Positions 13,036-23,762 of a DNA stretch of 64,000 nucleotides are shown here, piece by piece (positions within the stretch are counted from its first letter, which is position 1; each line of letters opens with the position of its first letter). A program made the translations under genes and the position numbers. Source of the DNA: Ephemerocybe angulata (taxonomy: Eukaryota > Basidiomycota > Agaricomycetes > Agaricales > Psathyrellaceae); assembly GCA_013368325.1 (NCBI GenBank), contig JAACJK010000220.1, positions 124,001 to 188,000 of the forward strand. The letters are read 5' to 3'. The notes below the pieces were generated by a model that was not told where the DNA came from, made no database searches, and saw only the letters and a list, made by a program, of their open reading frames with translations.

Positions 13036-14400
13036 CTAATCCCTCAAACCACCAATCTCACTTTTCCAGATATGTGCCTTTTCGAACCCGTTGCTGCCAG
13101 ATCGATCTGCGAAATTATTGGTGATTTTCTTTCCTCCACGAGACGCGCGCCACCACTTACAGTCTATGAGTGCCTTCTCGACCTCTTGCTTCGTGTTCAT
13201 CACGAACGGGCCATACTGGAAAACAGGTTGGTCCAAAGGTTCTCCAGCAATCTGCGAAAAGCGCGCTTCATTAGACTCTTTCAACCCTGCGCTTTGTCGA
13301 GAACATACAAGAATCAGCTCAGTCCCGTCCTCTTCAGCAGTGATAGAAACCCCTGTGGCTTCCGGTTCATTTGAGAACACGATGGTGTGATACGATTCAT
13401 AGGCCGTGGGCGTATCTCCAACAGCTACCCTTCCCTTGAAGATATAAGCGAAAGTCGTCCAATTGGCGGCTGACAAGATCGGTGTCAGGGCATCTGCTCG
13501 TCAAATTTCCGATAGAAAATGCTTACGGATGTCTTGGAAGATGTTGCTGCCCTTCTTGTCGAGTTTGACATGGAAGTACCAGCAACCGCCAAGGGGCCGG
13601 ACGGGGGATTCGACGCCGTGGCTCTTTCCACTGATAACTCTGACAGAAACAGGGCCTTCAGGGCCTTCAGGATAGGCCACTGGCACGCTGCACATTATGA
13701 GAAAGAGGCTTTTACGGTTCTGTGAGTGACGTACCCCTCGGGACTAAGGTCTTGGTAGGACGGTTCCTGGAGTGCGTTTTAGCATGATTCAGAGCAAGGC
13801 GAGGTATCAGTACGGTACGTACCACCATCTTATACTGCTTGGGCAGGTCAACCCAAAGCTGGAAACCAACCGGAAGGGGAACACCAGCTCCAACTACCGG
13901 CATTTCTGCGTGGATGATGCCTTTCCCAGCACACATCCACTGCACCCCTCCAGCCAGCAGCGAACCTTTGTTGCCTAACGAGTCTTCATGGTTCATAGAA
14001 CTAACCGCTTGTGTGAGCATAAGGCTAATGGAATCGAATCTGTCGAAAACAGACTTACCCTTGGATCATGTATGTTACGGTTGCTTGGCCTCGATGAGGA
14101 TGGTCGGGGAAGCCCTGCAAGGCAATGCAACTTGGTAATGAGTTCACCGGCCCTGATATCGACGTGTCATAGTTGAACATACCGCTCCACTTCCGACATC
14201 GCGAAAGTGGTCAAGCATCAAGAACGGGGTCAGGTTGCGCAGAGCCCCAGACCCGATACTACGTCTGACTCTTGCGCCTTGGCCCTGGAAGACCTGGGTT
14301 CAGAAAAGACAATATAGCCCAAGAGAAGAGTGCCTACTTCAGCTTGCTCGACGGCAAAGACCTTCTTGACAACATTGCGGGAGATTCTAGCGACAGACAT
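13036..14400 (-). CDS. Pirin family bicupin protein
   Basis: The N-terminal cupin reads LDHFRDVGSGAGFPDHPHRG, then VTYMIQGKSV, MNHEDSLGNKG, and LLAGGVQWMCAGKGIIHAEM. These carry the metal-binding His/His/Glu set of pirin (HPHRG and IIHAE). The C-terminal cupin includes PVSVRVISGKSHGVESPV and VNGPFVM-like NGPFV in the form YGPFVMNTKQEVEKALIDC. Pirins are iron-binding nuclear or cytosolic proteins; some are quercetinase-like dioxygenases and others act in transcription. The start at 14400 is preferred over an in-frame ATG at 14547. A TATAAATA box at 14561-14568 would place the transcript start close to or past 14547, and the 14400 start matches the usual MS-basic N-terminus. If 14547 were used, the protein would gain a hydrophobic signal-anchor. 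Confidence 0.93.
13652..13669. repeat. Two tandem copies of a 9-bp unit in the pirin gene
   Basis: GGGCCTTCA is repeated twice and encodes a short EGPEGP loop between the two cupin domains. It is in frame and therefore harmless; length may vary between strains. Confidence 0.6.
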
Positions 14401-14819
14401 GTTGGATTTCAGGGGGCTGTTTATCAGCGATGTTGTCCAGAACAGGGGTTGGGACAATTGGTCAAAGATTTGAAGGTGGTAGATTGCGAGGGATGATAAA
14501 ACGGTGAAGATGCCAAAGGCGATGGAGGAAAATGCAAACCCTCTCATTGCATCCAGGGCGTATTTATACCGGACTCGGAATGGACCAGCATGACGAGGGT
14601 ATTTGTACTAGGGTAGTCCATTCTGCCGATAGCGTGGAAGGTGTTGGGAAGCTTTAGGAAGGCATAAGTAAGGAAATTGTGTCACCACGTAAGCACATTT
14701 CGTGATGGCTCCGGCAAACGGTGTGGCGCGCCAAAAACGGCACAACTCATTCACAACTTGCAGAGAGAATCGGTATAGTCATAAAAAGCGTACAGGGTAT
14801 GACATTACTGTTGACAAGT
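14401..14819. promoter_or_regulatory. Pirin promoter with TATAAATA box; permease 3' region
   Basis: The strongest TATA consensus in the window, TATAAATA on the minus strand, is at 14561-14568, 160 bp before the pirin start. The rest holds the pirin leader and the 3' end of the amino-acid permease transcript. No gene seen. Confidence 0.55.
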
Positions 14820-17096
14820 TTACAACGAATCCCAGAGCGTCTGAATCCTGTTACGTGGACCTCGAGCAGCTTCCTCAGCCTTATAGCGGGCCTCCTCCTC
14901 GTCAATCTCCCTCAGTCCGGTGATTAAGTCAACCTTTGCCAAAGGAATAACCCTGGTCCTCCTGGACGTCTTGTATGCAATCCATAAGATGAAGAAAAGA
15001 GGAACAGCAATGTAACTCCTATGTGGGGTGTGAGCTCAAGTTTGGTGTCAAATAATTCCACGTACGTGATGAAGTTGGCAGTGTTCCATGGCATGAACGT
15101 ATCGAAGCCCTTGAAGAATGTGATCAAGGCAGTTGCGCCAAGTGCAAACCAGCTACCCCATGGTTGGAAAGGTGCCTTGTAAGGGAGGTCGTCTCTTGAC
15201 TTTCCTTGGATTTCCAGGGCCTTCATGAAGCGAATGTGAGAATAAAGGATCGCCATCCAAGTCAAAGCACCAAAGGTAGACACCAGGTTGACAAACCATC
15301 CAAATACTGTGTCTGAGGTTAGGGGCTTACTCTTACGAGCTAGATAGCATATATCACATACCTTTGCCAGATGACGCGCTGACATTGAGGAACACCAGGC
15401 CGCAGAACAATGTGCAAAGGATCAAGGCAGGGTATGGCACCCCCATGCGGTTGACACGCTTGAAAATGGCAGGAGCCTTTCCTTCGATAGCAAGGCCGTA
15501 CAGTGTACGGGATCCAATGTACAGATCAGAGTTGGCAGCGCTCATCACGAAAATTAGGATAGCTGCGTTTATGATATGGTCCAGAACTTTAATTCCTACC
15601 TGATATCAAATATTAGTTACAGCTCTCTTGGAAGAATATCAGGTGAAACGCACCAGTCTAATGGCAACGACGAAGGGACTGGCAGCAGCACCCGCCTTGG
15701 ACTTTGTAGCGATAAAGAGGTCGGGATGTGTGCTAGGAACGATGAGGCCGATGACGAAGACGCCTCCAACGTAGAAGACCAAAATACGGAAGAAGGTGCG
15801 TCGGATGGCAATAGGAATGTTCCGGCGGGGGTTCTCAGCCTAAACCAATGCTCATCGTCAGGACAAGTGGTACAGTGAGAAAGAAGCCCTTACCTCTCCG
15901 ACAGTGACACCAATCAGCTCAGTTCCCATGTAGGCAAATAGAGCATTGGTTAAGGTTGCCCAAAAGCCAAGGAAGATGGCAAGAGAGGTATCGTGGACCT
16001 GCTCAATCAGATACTTGCCCATGGGACCATTAGGCGCCTTCCAGTAGCGGAATCCAATGCGGTCGTGATGAGGGTTTCCGCCTATATATCGTCGCACACG
16101 ACTGGGTCAATAACCTGCTGGACGCATGGCAAGACATCTGGGAACTCACCGAGGTCGACAACAATGCCCATGATTAGGAGGCCGATGAGAGCAACAACTA
16201 CGATAGACGTCAGGTAATGCAAGGGCAGATATATTGCGTCCCTCACCCTTGATGCTAGAAAACCAGAATTCCAATTCACCGAAAACGCGAACGCCGAGCA
16301 AGTTGATAATGAAGACTTCATAGGAAGGTGGTCAGCCCTGTCTAGAAACTGCGGAAGTAGATAGGACGCACTGAACGCGATGAAAACGACTAAGAAATAT
16401 CAGGTCAATCAATACAATAGGCTTATCATCGCAGATAATGTCGGACTAACCCATCCAAACGGCAATATGGACCTTCGTTGTCCACCATTGGATCACTACT
16501 CCAGCTGCATTGATGTTGTTGGGCGTGACAACGAGCTAGAGCTCATTAGGCCTTGGGTCGACGCATCGAGGAACGCGCTGCTTACATATTTTGCCAAGTA
16601 GTTCCATCCAAGAGCGAAACCAAGTGCCGGGTCCACAAATCTAGTCGCATAACCGGCAAACCCTCTCTTGTGAGGAAGGTATGCAGCCATCTCTCCGAGT
16701 GCAACCATGACAAGGTAGCAAACGAAGCCGACGAAGGAGTAGCCGAGTAGCAAACCTTTTTGGTGACAGTGAGGGCCAATAATGAATTGATATAGACAGA
16801 TGTCATACCGAGAGGGCCTCCTCTGCGGAGGGCTGTTCCAGAGCCGATAATGAGACCTGTACCGACAGCACCACCGAGCTGCCGAATGAGGCTTAGCTTT
16901 GAACCGGGAGTCGGGACTCAACAACGAAGAGTGAACGCACCGCAATCATAGAGATTTGCCTCGCCTTGAGCCCACGGTGGAGACTCTCCTCCTCCTTTGT
17001 GGGTTCTTTCAGCTCTTCATTGAGGATGTCAGATGCATCGAATGAGTCTCTTTCGACGACGTTCTCGCTGTCGATCTTCTTCTCGTCGAGCGACAT
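14820..17096 (-). CDS. YAT-family amino-acid permease
   Basis: A hydrophilic acidic N-terminus (MSLDEKKIDSENVVERDSFD) leads to LHRGLKARQISMIALGGAVG-type sequence, the hallmark of fungal amino-acid permeases; the glycine motif continues as GTGLIIGSGTALRRGGP. About twelve membrane segments follow, with signature elements GEMAAYLPHKRGFAGYATRF, NLLGVRVFGELEFWFSSIK, AENPRRNIPIAIRRTFFRI, and MSAANSDLYIGSRTLYGLA. The C-terminus is cytosolic and charged, ending RIQTLWDSL. It is a proton symporter of the plasma membrane related to yeast Gap1 and Agp1; substrate range cannot be read from the sequence. Proteins of this family need Shr3 to leave the ER, and an Shr3 gene lies at the left edge of this window. 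At least ten short introns interrupt it. Confidence 0.93.
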
Positions 17097-17442
17097 AGTG
17101 AGGCTCGTCCTGGGCCAGGAGGTGGGAAAAGAAGGAAGAAGATAGAAGCACCAGGTTTCAGCGGAACCTTTTTTATATCGCTGCTTGAGCTTCTTTCTGA
17201 CTTTGTGCACGTATCTTAGCCAACAGCAGATGGTTATCCCACAACACGTACCCGAATGGATAAGAATGCCAAGGCTTAATGTACGGAGTCGACCCCGAGA
17301 GAGCTGGAAGCTAAAGTGCCGTGACACATGGTGTGAATGAGGAACAGCATGGTACAACACTGTTTTAACATTTGGAAATGCATTCAGCCTGATTCAGGTA
17401 TCATCCACCATGTGGTTACATGGCTGGGGTTCCTTCATTGGA

Positions 17443-17462
17443 GCATGGGCAGGCATGGGCAT
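17443..17462. repeat. 10-bp tandem duplication (GCATGGGCAG)
   Basis: Two adjacent copies, GCATGGGCAG and GCATGGGCAT, differ at one base. It lies upstream of the permease gene. Confidence 0.6.
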
Positions 17463-17576
17463 CAAATACACTCGCCTTTTTCGTCGCTCCACCTGGTAAG
17501 TATCCCCGCGTATCTAACGCGATCCAACAAGCTTCTGTGGATGCAGTAGAGCATTCCTGTTCCGCCTTAGGTGTGG

Positions 17577-17596
17577 GCACGGCGAGGCACGGCGAG
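17577..17596. repeat. 10-bp tandem duplication (GCACGGCGAG)
   Basis: Two perfect adjacent copies of GCACGGCGAG, about 115 bp from the other 10-bp duplication. Confidence 0.6.
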
Positions 17597-18132
17597 GCTT
17601 ACCTATAGATGGGACCTGAGTCGCGATGTGAACCATTCCTTTCCACCTCAATTCCGGAAATTAGGAGGGCCACTGAAACGATGACCCTTCCCCTCCCTTC
17701 CCGCAGGGAATCTAAGTATTCCGAATAGATTTTTTAGGCAGCTCTGGTGATGCCAGCGGCTCAGGCATTCATCCGTCGGCGTTCCCGCCCAGTATGGACT
17801 CAAAATTGATGGCAAATTGTTCCAAAGTCTATGGATAATGGAGGCCCCTAGTACCTACCCTCCTGCAAGGCCTGATTCCCCATTTTGCTCGCTTGACGCT
17901 CTTCCCCACACTGCCATCACGGCTGCTAATCGATTTCTATTCTGTTGGTCGTCTATTGCCCATAGATTTCCTGCGGGAAGTCGTCCACTTGGCGCACCAA
18001 AACGGCGCATCAGCTGCCTTTCTGGGCATCAAAAGCTGGGGAAGCAATGGAGCAGCTTCCCGGATCACCAACGGTCACGCGAGCACGAGCATCGAGTGGT
18101 ATTAGCAGCTGAGCTATAAGGGAGACGACAAT

Positions 18133-19562
18133 CTATAGTTTATGCTTTATCTCTTTCCGAGCAATTCTGGCGAACTGCTGTGCAGGTACACCACTCGCGA
18201 AACGCGCAGCTTGAGCTGGGAAAAGATGAGCCTATCGAGCTGCGTAGACGAGTATCAGACATATCGCACCGTATGATTCGCGTAGATTAACTCCATCCAT
18301 ATTGTTTTTCTCATTCAGTCCCGCCTGAATGAGGGATTTGACCGTCAGGATAGATGCTGGATCGAGACCCTCCAAGTCGTAGAGAATTTCGTTCCGAACG
18401 ACTGTGTGGAAGGACTCGACAGACTGCTCCGGATATATTTTACTGAATACCCCCATTAGCGTCTGATAGACACCCTCGAGGTCCTTCAAGGTCTCGGAAA
18501 GCTGAAAGCATACGAGAGCATACGACTCACTTTATGAATCCCCTGGCGAGAAGTTCCTGTGCCTTCTTCTTCTTACCCCATATCAAAACTTCTTTCGCCA
18601 TCGTTAATCCCACTTAAGAAACATCCGTTTAATGTCGCTATTCCGGTGATATAAACCACATGGCAAAGACTTACTTCGATTGACAAAACTGACGCTGGCA
18701 CCTCCCTCGGCAACAATCCCTATTCCATGATTAAATCAACACCGAGCGCGCGCTTGTGTGAGTTAGAAGGCAGAATCGTACCTAAGAACGTGAAGGGAGT
18801 CGCAAGCCAGACATGGGGCAGCGCGTATATGAAATCAAAGTAACCGAGGAATGCTGAACACCGACAGTCTGTCAGAGCAGCATGCGATGGTCACCTTGTA
18901 CCCACCAGCCATGATTCCTGGAAGAAGCGCATTCAGTACACGGCGTCATTTAGTGGATATGGTGTGAACCATACCCAAGACAGGTCCATTCAATGCTGCA
19001 ACGAGAATCTTGCGATGTGTATAAAGCTGTAAATTCGGAACGGTCACCGGTCACCGGTCATCCCTCGAGATTGACTCGGAAGCAGACTCACAGCTTGTCC
19101 AACGTCAAGGGTCGTGTCGACTACATTGGCTCGCAGAGATTTGCGAAGGTTGCCCAGAGATTCCACCGCCTCTTCTGGGGTCCTGCCTTTGACATCTGTG
19201 CCTCTGATGCCAAACGTTCAACAAACGCACACCAGGGAATTGCTTGTGGTGCACTCACGCGCAGAACCATTTGCCTGTCCCTGAAATGGTTTGACCTTCA
19301 GCTAACCCCAATCTTTCGAGAAGCGTGGATGAGTCCAACCTTGAAAAACGGTCACAATAACATCGTCATTCGCGTCGATCTCTCTCAGCGTGTTAGCAAG
19401 GAAGTTGTAGTCTGCAGACGAAAGAAGTCAGTCGGACTTCCGTGGATGGCCATAGAGGTGCCCCTTACCAGCACGAGTTAACGAGTTTAGGGTGTTGGGT
19501 CGATTGAGGGTGAGGGTGGCGATATGCTCAGATATGTCCAAAGTGATGGTGCTCTCCTCCAT
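18133..19562 (-). CDS. Peroxisomal delta3,delta2-enoyl-CoA isomerase (crotonase fold)
   Basis: The crotonase fold begins MEESTITLDISEHIATLTLN. The first oxyanion-hole loop is GTGKWFCAGTDVKG, the second is ALNGPVLGIMA, and the catalytic glutamate region is LGIVAEGGASVSFVNR, matching the TEGG motif of yeast Eci1. The C-terminus ends KHKL, so HKL is a PTS1-type peroxisome signal. The enzyme shifts 3-enoyl-CoAs to trans-2-enoyl-CoAs so that unsaturated fatty acids can enter beta-oxidation. The gene is cut into many small exons, including one of 22 nt (19259-19280) and one of 12 nt (18906-18917). Both are needed to keep the catalytic loops in frame. A minority possibility is an enoyl-CoA hydratase of related fold, but the single acidic catalytic site argues for the isomerase. 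Confidence 0.88.
19041..19060. repeat. 7-bp tandem repeat in an isomerase intron
   Basis: CGGTCAC is repeated nearly three times inside an intron of the enoyl-CoA isomerase gene. No function is suggested. Confidence 0.6.
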
Positions 19563-19864
19563 GATGCGACGGGTGAATCAAGGTGGTCAGTGCACGTTTC
19601 ATGCCCCACGACCAACATGGTTATGTAGTAAGTAGTAGGAAGCATCAATGGACGCTCCGGCAACCACACAAGCCGGTTCGCGTCGATTCGATGCCCACAA
19701 CAGTGGCACGAGACCATGTCACGGGTTGCTCAAGGATTTGAACGGGGCCTTTAGACCTACAGTACATGCCGCTGAACTTTGAACGGTAAACTTCATAAAA
19801 TACAATATCCGTAGCCATACAGTATACAAAGTAGATGAGCAGTCAAAAGGCCCGAGCCTGTATT
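19563..19864. other. Spacer upstream of the isomerase gene
   Basis: This holds the isomerase promoter and the 3' UTR of the next minus-strand gene. No motif stands out. Confidence 0.4.
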
Positions 19865-22537
19865 TCACGCCGATTTCCAATACTCAAGCACCTTTGTTGC
19901 CGCGTTCGTCAACAAGTCTTCTTTCTCGTTCTTTGCTTCTCTAATCTTTTCCAAAACCAGGCGCGTCGCATCTTGTACCTGCGCGAGCTTCGGGCCGCTT
20001 GTGTTCCTTGAGAGCTGGACGAGGAACGTGCATATATTGGCACGAATTTCAATAGGGTATACTGCGGGATTGTCGACATTGCGGAGAGCATTCGCTATCA
20101 TCTCCAGTGCAGTTCGTGCGACAAAAGGTTTCTTGGCAGTTGGGCTCAATGGCGAACTTGCATCACTTCCAACTGGTGACAAAGGAGTGGCCTCAGGAAT
20201 CGTGCCATCCTGTATGGGTGCGAGGATGGCATCCAGAACCAAGTTGGCTACTTGATGTCAGCGCTCAAAAATCGGAAGATGGATTAAAGGACATACCACC
20301 GCCTTTCTGAGTGCAAATTAGATTGAATGCAACCACACCCTCGTTAATCAGAATCGGAAACTTTCCGCTGCGAGCGAGGAACGCAGACAAGGCGTTCAGA
20401 TTGTCCGGGGTCATTACAGTATCAATTGCTTGCTGCTTGTCTTTATCAGCTGGTATCCTGGCGCTAGAGGAAAGGGATGCATTGCGGCGCAAGAGAACCG
20501 TTCGAATGACGTTAACGAGCACACGAGTCCCTTCACTCTTGATAGGGACGGAATCCGAGCGAGACACAAGGGCCATTATCTTCTGCAGAGCGGTTTTATA
20601 ATCCGGGTCCGCGCCCGGTGGGGGTAGAGCCGCTGCAATAGCGTGTTCCACTGATAGGGAGTTAGGTTTGATAAGTGACGGAAAATGATTACCAGACTCA
20701 CCATCGGCGTTGCACAGGTGCTTGACGACCCCAATGGCGTTCAGTTGCACGATAACTGCCATGGCATCGGCACCTTCGTCCCAGATGGCACTCTCGTTTA
20801 TTTTCTGGACGATATGTGCGTCCGCAAGAGATCTTGGAATGATAGGAGAGACATTGGACGATTGTGCAATGTGCTTGAGTAGTCCCAGTATACCGTGCTT
20901 CAGTTTCACGTCGGTTGATGGGGAGAAAAAGTGATCTGATGCAAGTACTGGTGCCAGTGAGATCGGGCTTGATAGCAGTGCAGTTGAAGTTTTCTCTATA
21001 CAGGTCGTGAGCGGGTATTCCAATGTCATATTCCTGCGAGTCTTACCGCGCCGAGATAGATTGCCCAAGGAAAGACTAGCACAGATAACCAAGTCGTCTC
21101 TGTGTGATGCGGCCGGCTCTCTCTCAACGGCCTCGACGTATTCCCTGATCCACTTGGCCATGGTGTAGACGAATACTCCTCCAGGCTTGTCTTCAATAGA
21201 GTCGTCCCACAAGACATCACCGTTCTTCTCCTCTCCAGCGACCTCGACTACGGACTTTATAAGGGCGGCCTTGCAGATGTTGAACTTCTTCTCCTTCCGC
21301 TCTCGATCATCCCGAGAGATTGTAGGATGGTTCCAGGTAGGTGGATAGCTGCCGTCCTCAATAAAATCGACCATGGTTTTGAAGCAGGACACACCCAAAT
21401 GCTCGGCGGGGAAGCAGTATCCACGAGCAAGTGCCAATCGAATGTCTTCTACATCCAGCGAAAGTGACTCCAGAAGTGTGCACGTTTCCTCCAAGGTTTC
21501 AAAATCGGTGTTCACGAGGTTAGTGTAGAAGGAAGAATCGGAGAGAAGGGATGGGTTGGCAGCAATTTCATATGGAGGCATAAACCGGGAAAGCGCTGGA
21601 GTAACCCACGGGAGGACATCGGGCCCAAGTATCTGTCGGGTAGCTATTTGAAGTCAGTTCACGAAGCATTCGTAGTTTATAGAGCACCCACATTCGTCTT
21701 TGGGATCGTCCTTGGTATCTTTGAGCTCGGAAACCGTCCTCCAAGCCCAGCTGGAGATTCCACTCCTCAGTGTCCAGGCCTCCTTGGTTGTTTCATCGAA
21801 TGTGATACCCAGCCACGACATTGGTGGATAAATGGTTGCAGACAGCTTGATGATAGTAACAGCCGTCTCGAGAGATATCAGTCTGAATTTAACAGCGTCT
21901 GGAGATACGGTGTGATGTTAAGCGCTCTATCAAAGAGCAAAGCCACATACCGTATCCAAGAGACGCGTTCAAAAGGACACCAATGGCGGTGCGAACTACG
22001 TGCAGGTGGGCTATTGACAAATCGAGGGGTACAATGGTTGCAGGGGAGGAGGTCCTCTCAGCGTATCCCTCAAGCAAGGAAACGATCACTTGGGGGAGTC
22101 CTGCTTCCAATATATAACCTCTGTTGGGATCTGTAAAAGAGTAAGCCAGGTACATTTCTGTAATCGATAAGACCTCCGCACCGTGGTCGAGACAGAGATT
22201 GGCCGATACTCGTAGCATCTCAAAAATAGGCGCCGTATATTCATCTGAAGGATATGGGGAGCCGTGCAAGGCCAATGTGATGAGAGAAGCCAGGTTCTGG
22301 GGTAGCGATGATTTCCCCAGCAGCGTATGAGTGTCGGCTAAGTAGAGATCAGCTCCATAACCTGGCCAGAAGTATCGGATGAGTGTTACCTCCTTCACCC
22401 CGTGTTCGAAGACTGTTCGCGATCGAGCGACAAACGGATCCGACAGCGTCCCATGATTCCAGGGTATCTTTCTCCTTTATCGATTCGAGGAGGGACCCAA
22501 GCTGGCCCTCCAATGCTGTTACTTGGACAGTGTCCAT
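19865..22537 (-). CDS. SmgGDS-like armadillo-repeat protein
   Basis: The protein is almost wholly alpha-helical with repeated ARM-type helix triplets, from MDTVQVTALEGQLGSLLESI to a C-terminus ending VLEYWKSA. Family-like segments include VLLNASLGY, DDLVICASLSLGNLSR, GLLKHIAQSSNVSP, and LARSGKFPILINEGVVAFNL. The last resembles the repeat of SmgGDS (RAP1GDS1) that reads SEHxxMQNEALVALN. SmgGDS proteins bind small GTPases with a polybasic tail and act as chaperones or exchange factors. The long final exons (including 20310-21581) are uninterrupted. The open frame extends upstream of 22537 without another ATG, so 22537 is the likely start. The family call is from partial similarity; a generic ARM scaffold is the alternative. 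Confidence 0.62.
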
Positions 22538-22700
22538 GAGATCAGGAGGTTGAATCGAGTCAACCGCAGTGTGCACAGAATCCAATGGCGATTGTGATCA
22601 CATACTCATCAGTGGCGGTGCTCTATGATTGCCCTGTCGGGCCTGCTTCAAGTTGGAGCCCCCGCAATTTCCTTGTCTTTCTCCAGCTTCACGCATCGCA
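22538..22700. promoter_or_regulatory. Divergent promoter between the ARM gene and OTU gene
   Basis: These 163 bp separate two outward start codons. No TATA box is evident, as in most of the divergent gaps in this window. Confidence 0.45.
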
Positions 22701-23713
22701 ATGGCCAACGGGAGGAAAAACAAGGGAAAGAAAACCCCTGTCCGCTTTCCTATTCCTCCGCCTATTGCAGATGATGATAACGACGATCTTATGAACCAAC
22801 TCCTGGAGCAAATGGGTTCGCAGGATGGGAACGTTCAAGTAGCATCGGCTGCGATGCTGAACGAGATGGACCTGAATTCTCAGGCAGATCGACTCGAAGC
22901 TCAGCCAAAAACATCAGCGAAGGACCGTTACAAGGCTCGACAGGCAAGCAAACGCGATCCCTTCATTTAGACGGACTTCTGGAAGTGAACCCCGCATAGG
23001 CTCGGAAGGCGGCTGCTTTGGCGGAGTCATTCTCCCCCGACGATCCTTTAGTTCAGGAAAGGCTGAGGAAGGAAACCGAAGCCGAAGAAGAGGCTATCTC
23101 TCAAACGTGCCAGGAGTTGAACGTCGCGATTCACCAGGTGAGCTGCGTAAAAATGCCTTGGCTTGTGACCCAACTCAAACTCGATTTCAATAAAGATAAA
23201 TCCAGACGGTCACTGTCTTTTCTCCGCTCTGGGAGATCAACTGGTCCTTCTAGGTGTTCTACCCCCAGAAGAGTCGTCATATGAATATATTCGGGCTGCT
23301 GCAGCGAAGTACATCTATACTCACCCGGACGACTTCTTGCCCTTCCTTCCTTCGTCCGAAGGCGAAGATGGCTACGGTGCTGGGGAAGCCGGACTCATGA
23401 CTCCTCAACAGTTCCAAGAATACTGTATATCAATACAGAACACTGCGATCTGGGGAGGAGAGCCTGAAATACTTGCATTGAGCCGGGCATTCAACATTCC
23501 AATCCATGTCATTCAAGCTGGCGAACCTCGAATCGTTGTTCACTCCCCTTCCCCCGACTTTAATACGCCTGCGGCACCAGCACGGATAAGTTACCACCGT
23601 AGAATGTACGGTTTGGGAGAGGTAAGTGTCAAGTCCTACATGCTTATGCTCCGTCTGATTTTACCTTAACGCAGCACTATAATTCATTGAGACCTGTAAA
23701 GGTCCTCGCTTGA
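22701..23713 (+). CDS. OTU-family deubiquitinase (OTUD6B/Otu2 type)
   Basis: Four exons (22701-22943, 23000-23137, 23196-23621, 23675-23713) encode 281 residues. The basic, coiled-coil N-terminus (KNKGKKTPVRFP, then KDRYKARQARKAA) is typical of OTUD6/Otu2. The OTU catalytic centre follows: NPDGHCLFSALGDQ with the Asp-Cys pair and, near the end, EHYNSL with the catalytic histidine. EYIRAAAAKYI and FQEYCISIQNTAIWGGEPEI are standard OTU core segments. Yeast Otu2 removes ubiquitin from a ribosomal protein of the 40S subunit to aid recycling. The first intron (22944-22999) uses a GC donor (CAG|gcaagc) and joins R-Q to A-R-K; no GT is available before the in-frame stop. Convergent with AP-1 beta, 49 bp between stops. 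Confidence 0.93.
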
Positions 23714-23762
23714 GTCCGAGCGATATAACATCATCTGTATTACTGCCATCTAATATAGCGCC

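Larger units (their letters stand above)
17097..18132. promoter_or_regulatory. Permease upstream region with GATA sites and a TATA box
   Basis: About 1 kb without a supportable gene. For the minus-strand permease, TATAAAA lies at 17171-17177 (75 bp upstream). GATAAG on the plus strand is at 17259-17264 and GATAA on the minus strand at 17234-17238, both within 170 bp of the start; such sites bind AreA/Gln3-type nitrogen regulators. Two 10-bp tandem duplications occur further out (17443-17462 and 17577-17596). The open frames here, such as 17817-18119, lack codon structure or any family signal. Confidence 0.4.

Noticed and set aside
14401..14547. In-frame N-terminal extension of pirin with a hydrophobic stretch
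   Set aside because: The TATAAATA box at 14561-14568 places the likely transcript start at or after the upstream ATG; the 14400 start matches the family.
17817..18119. 100-residue open frame upstream of the permease
   Set aside because: No domain, no sensible start context and no exon partner; treated as intergenic.
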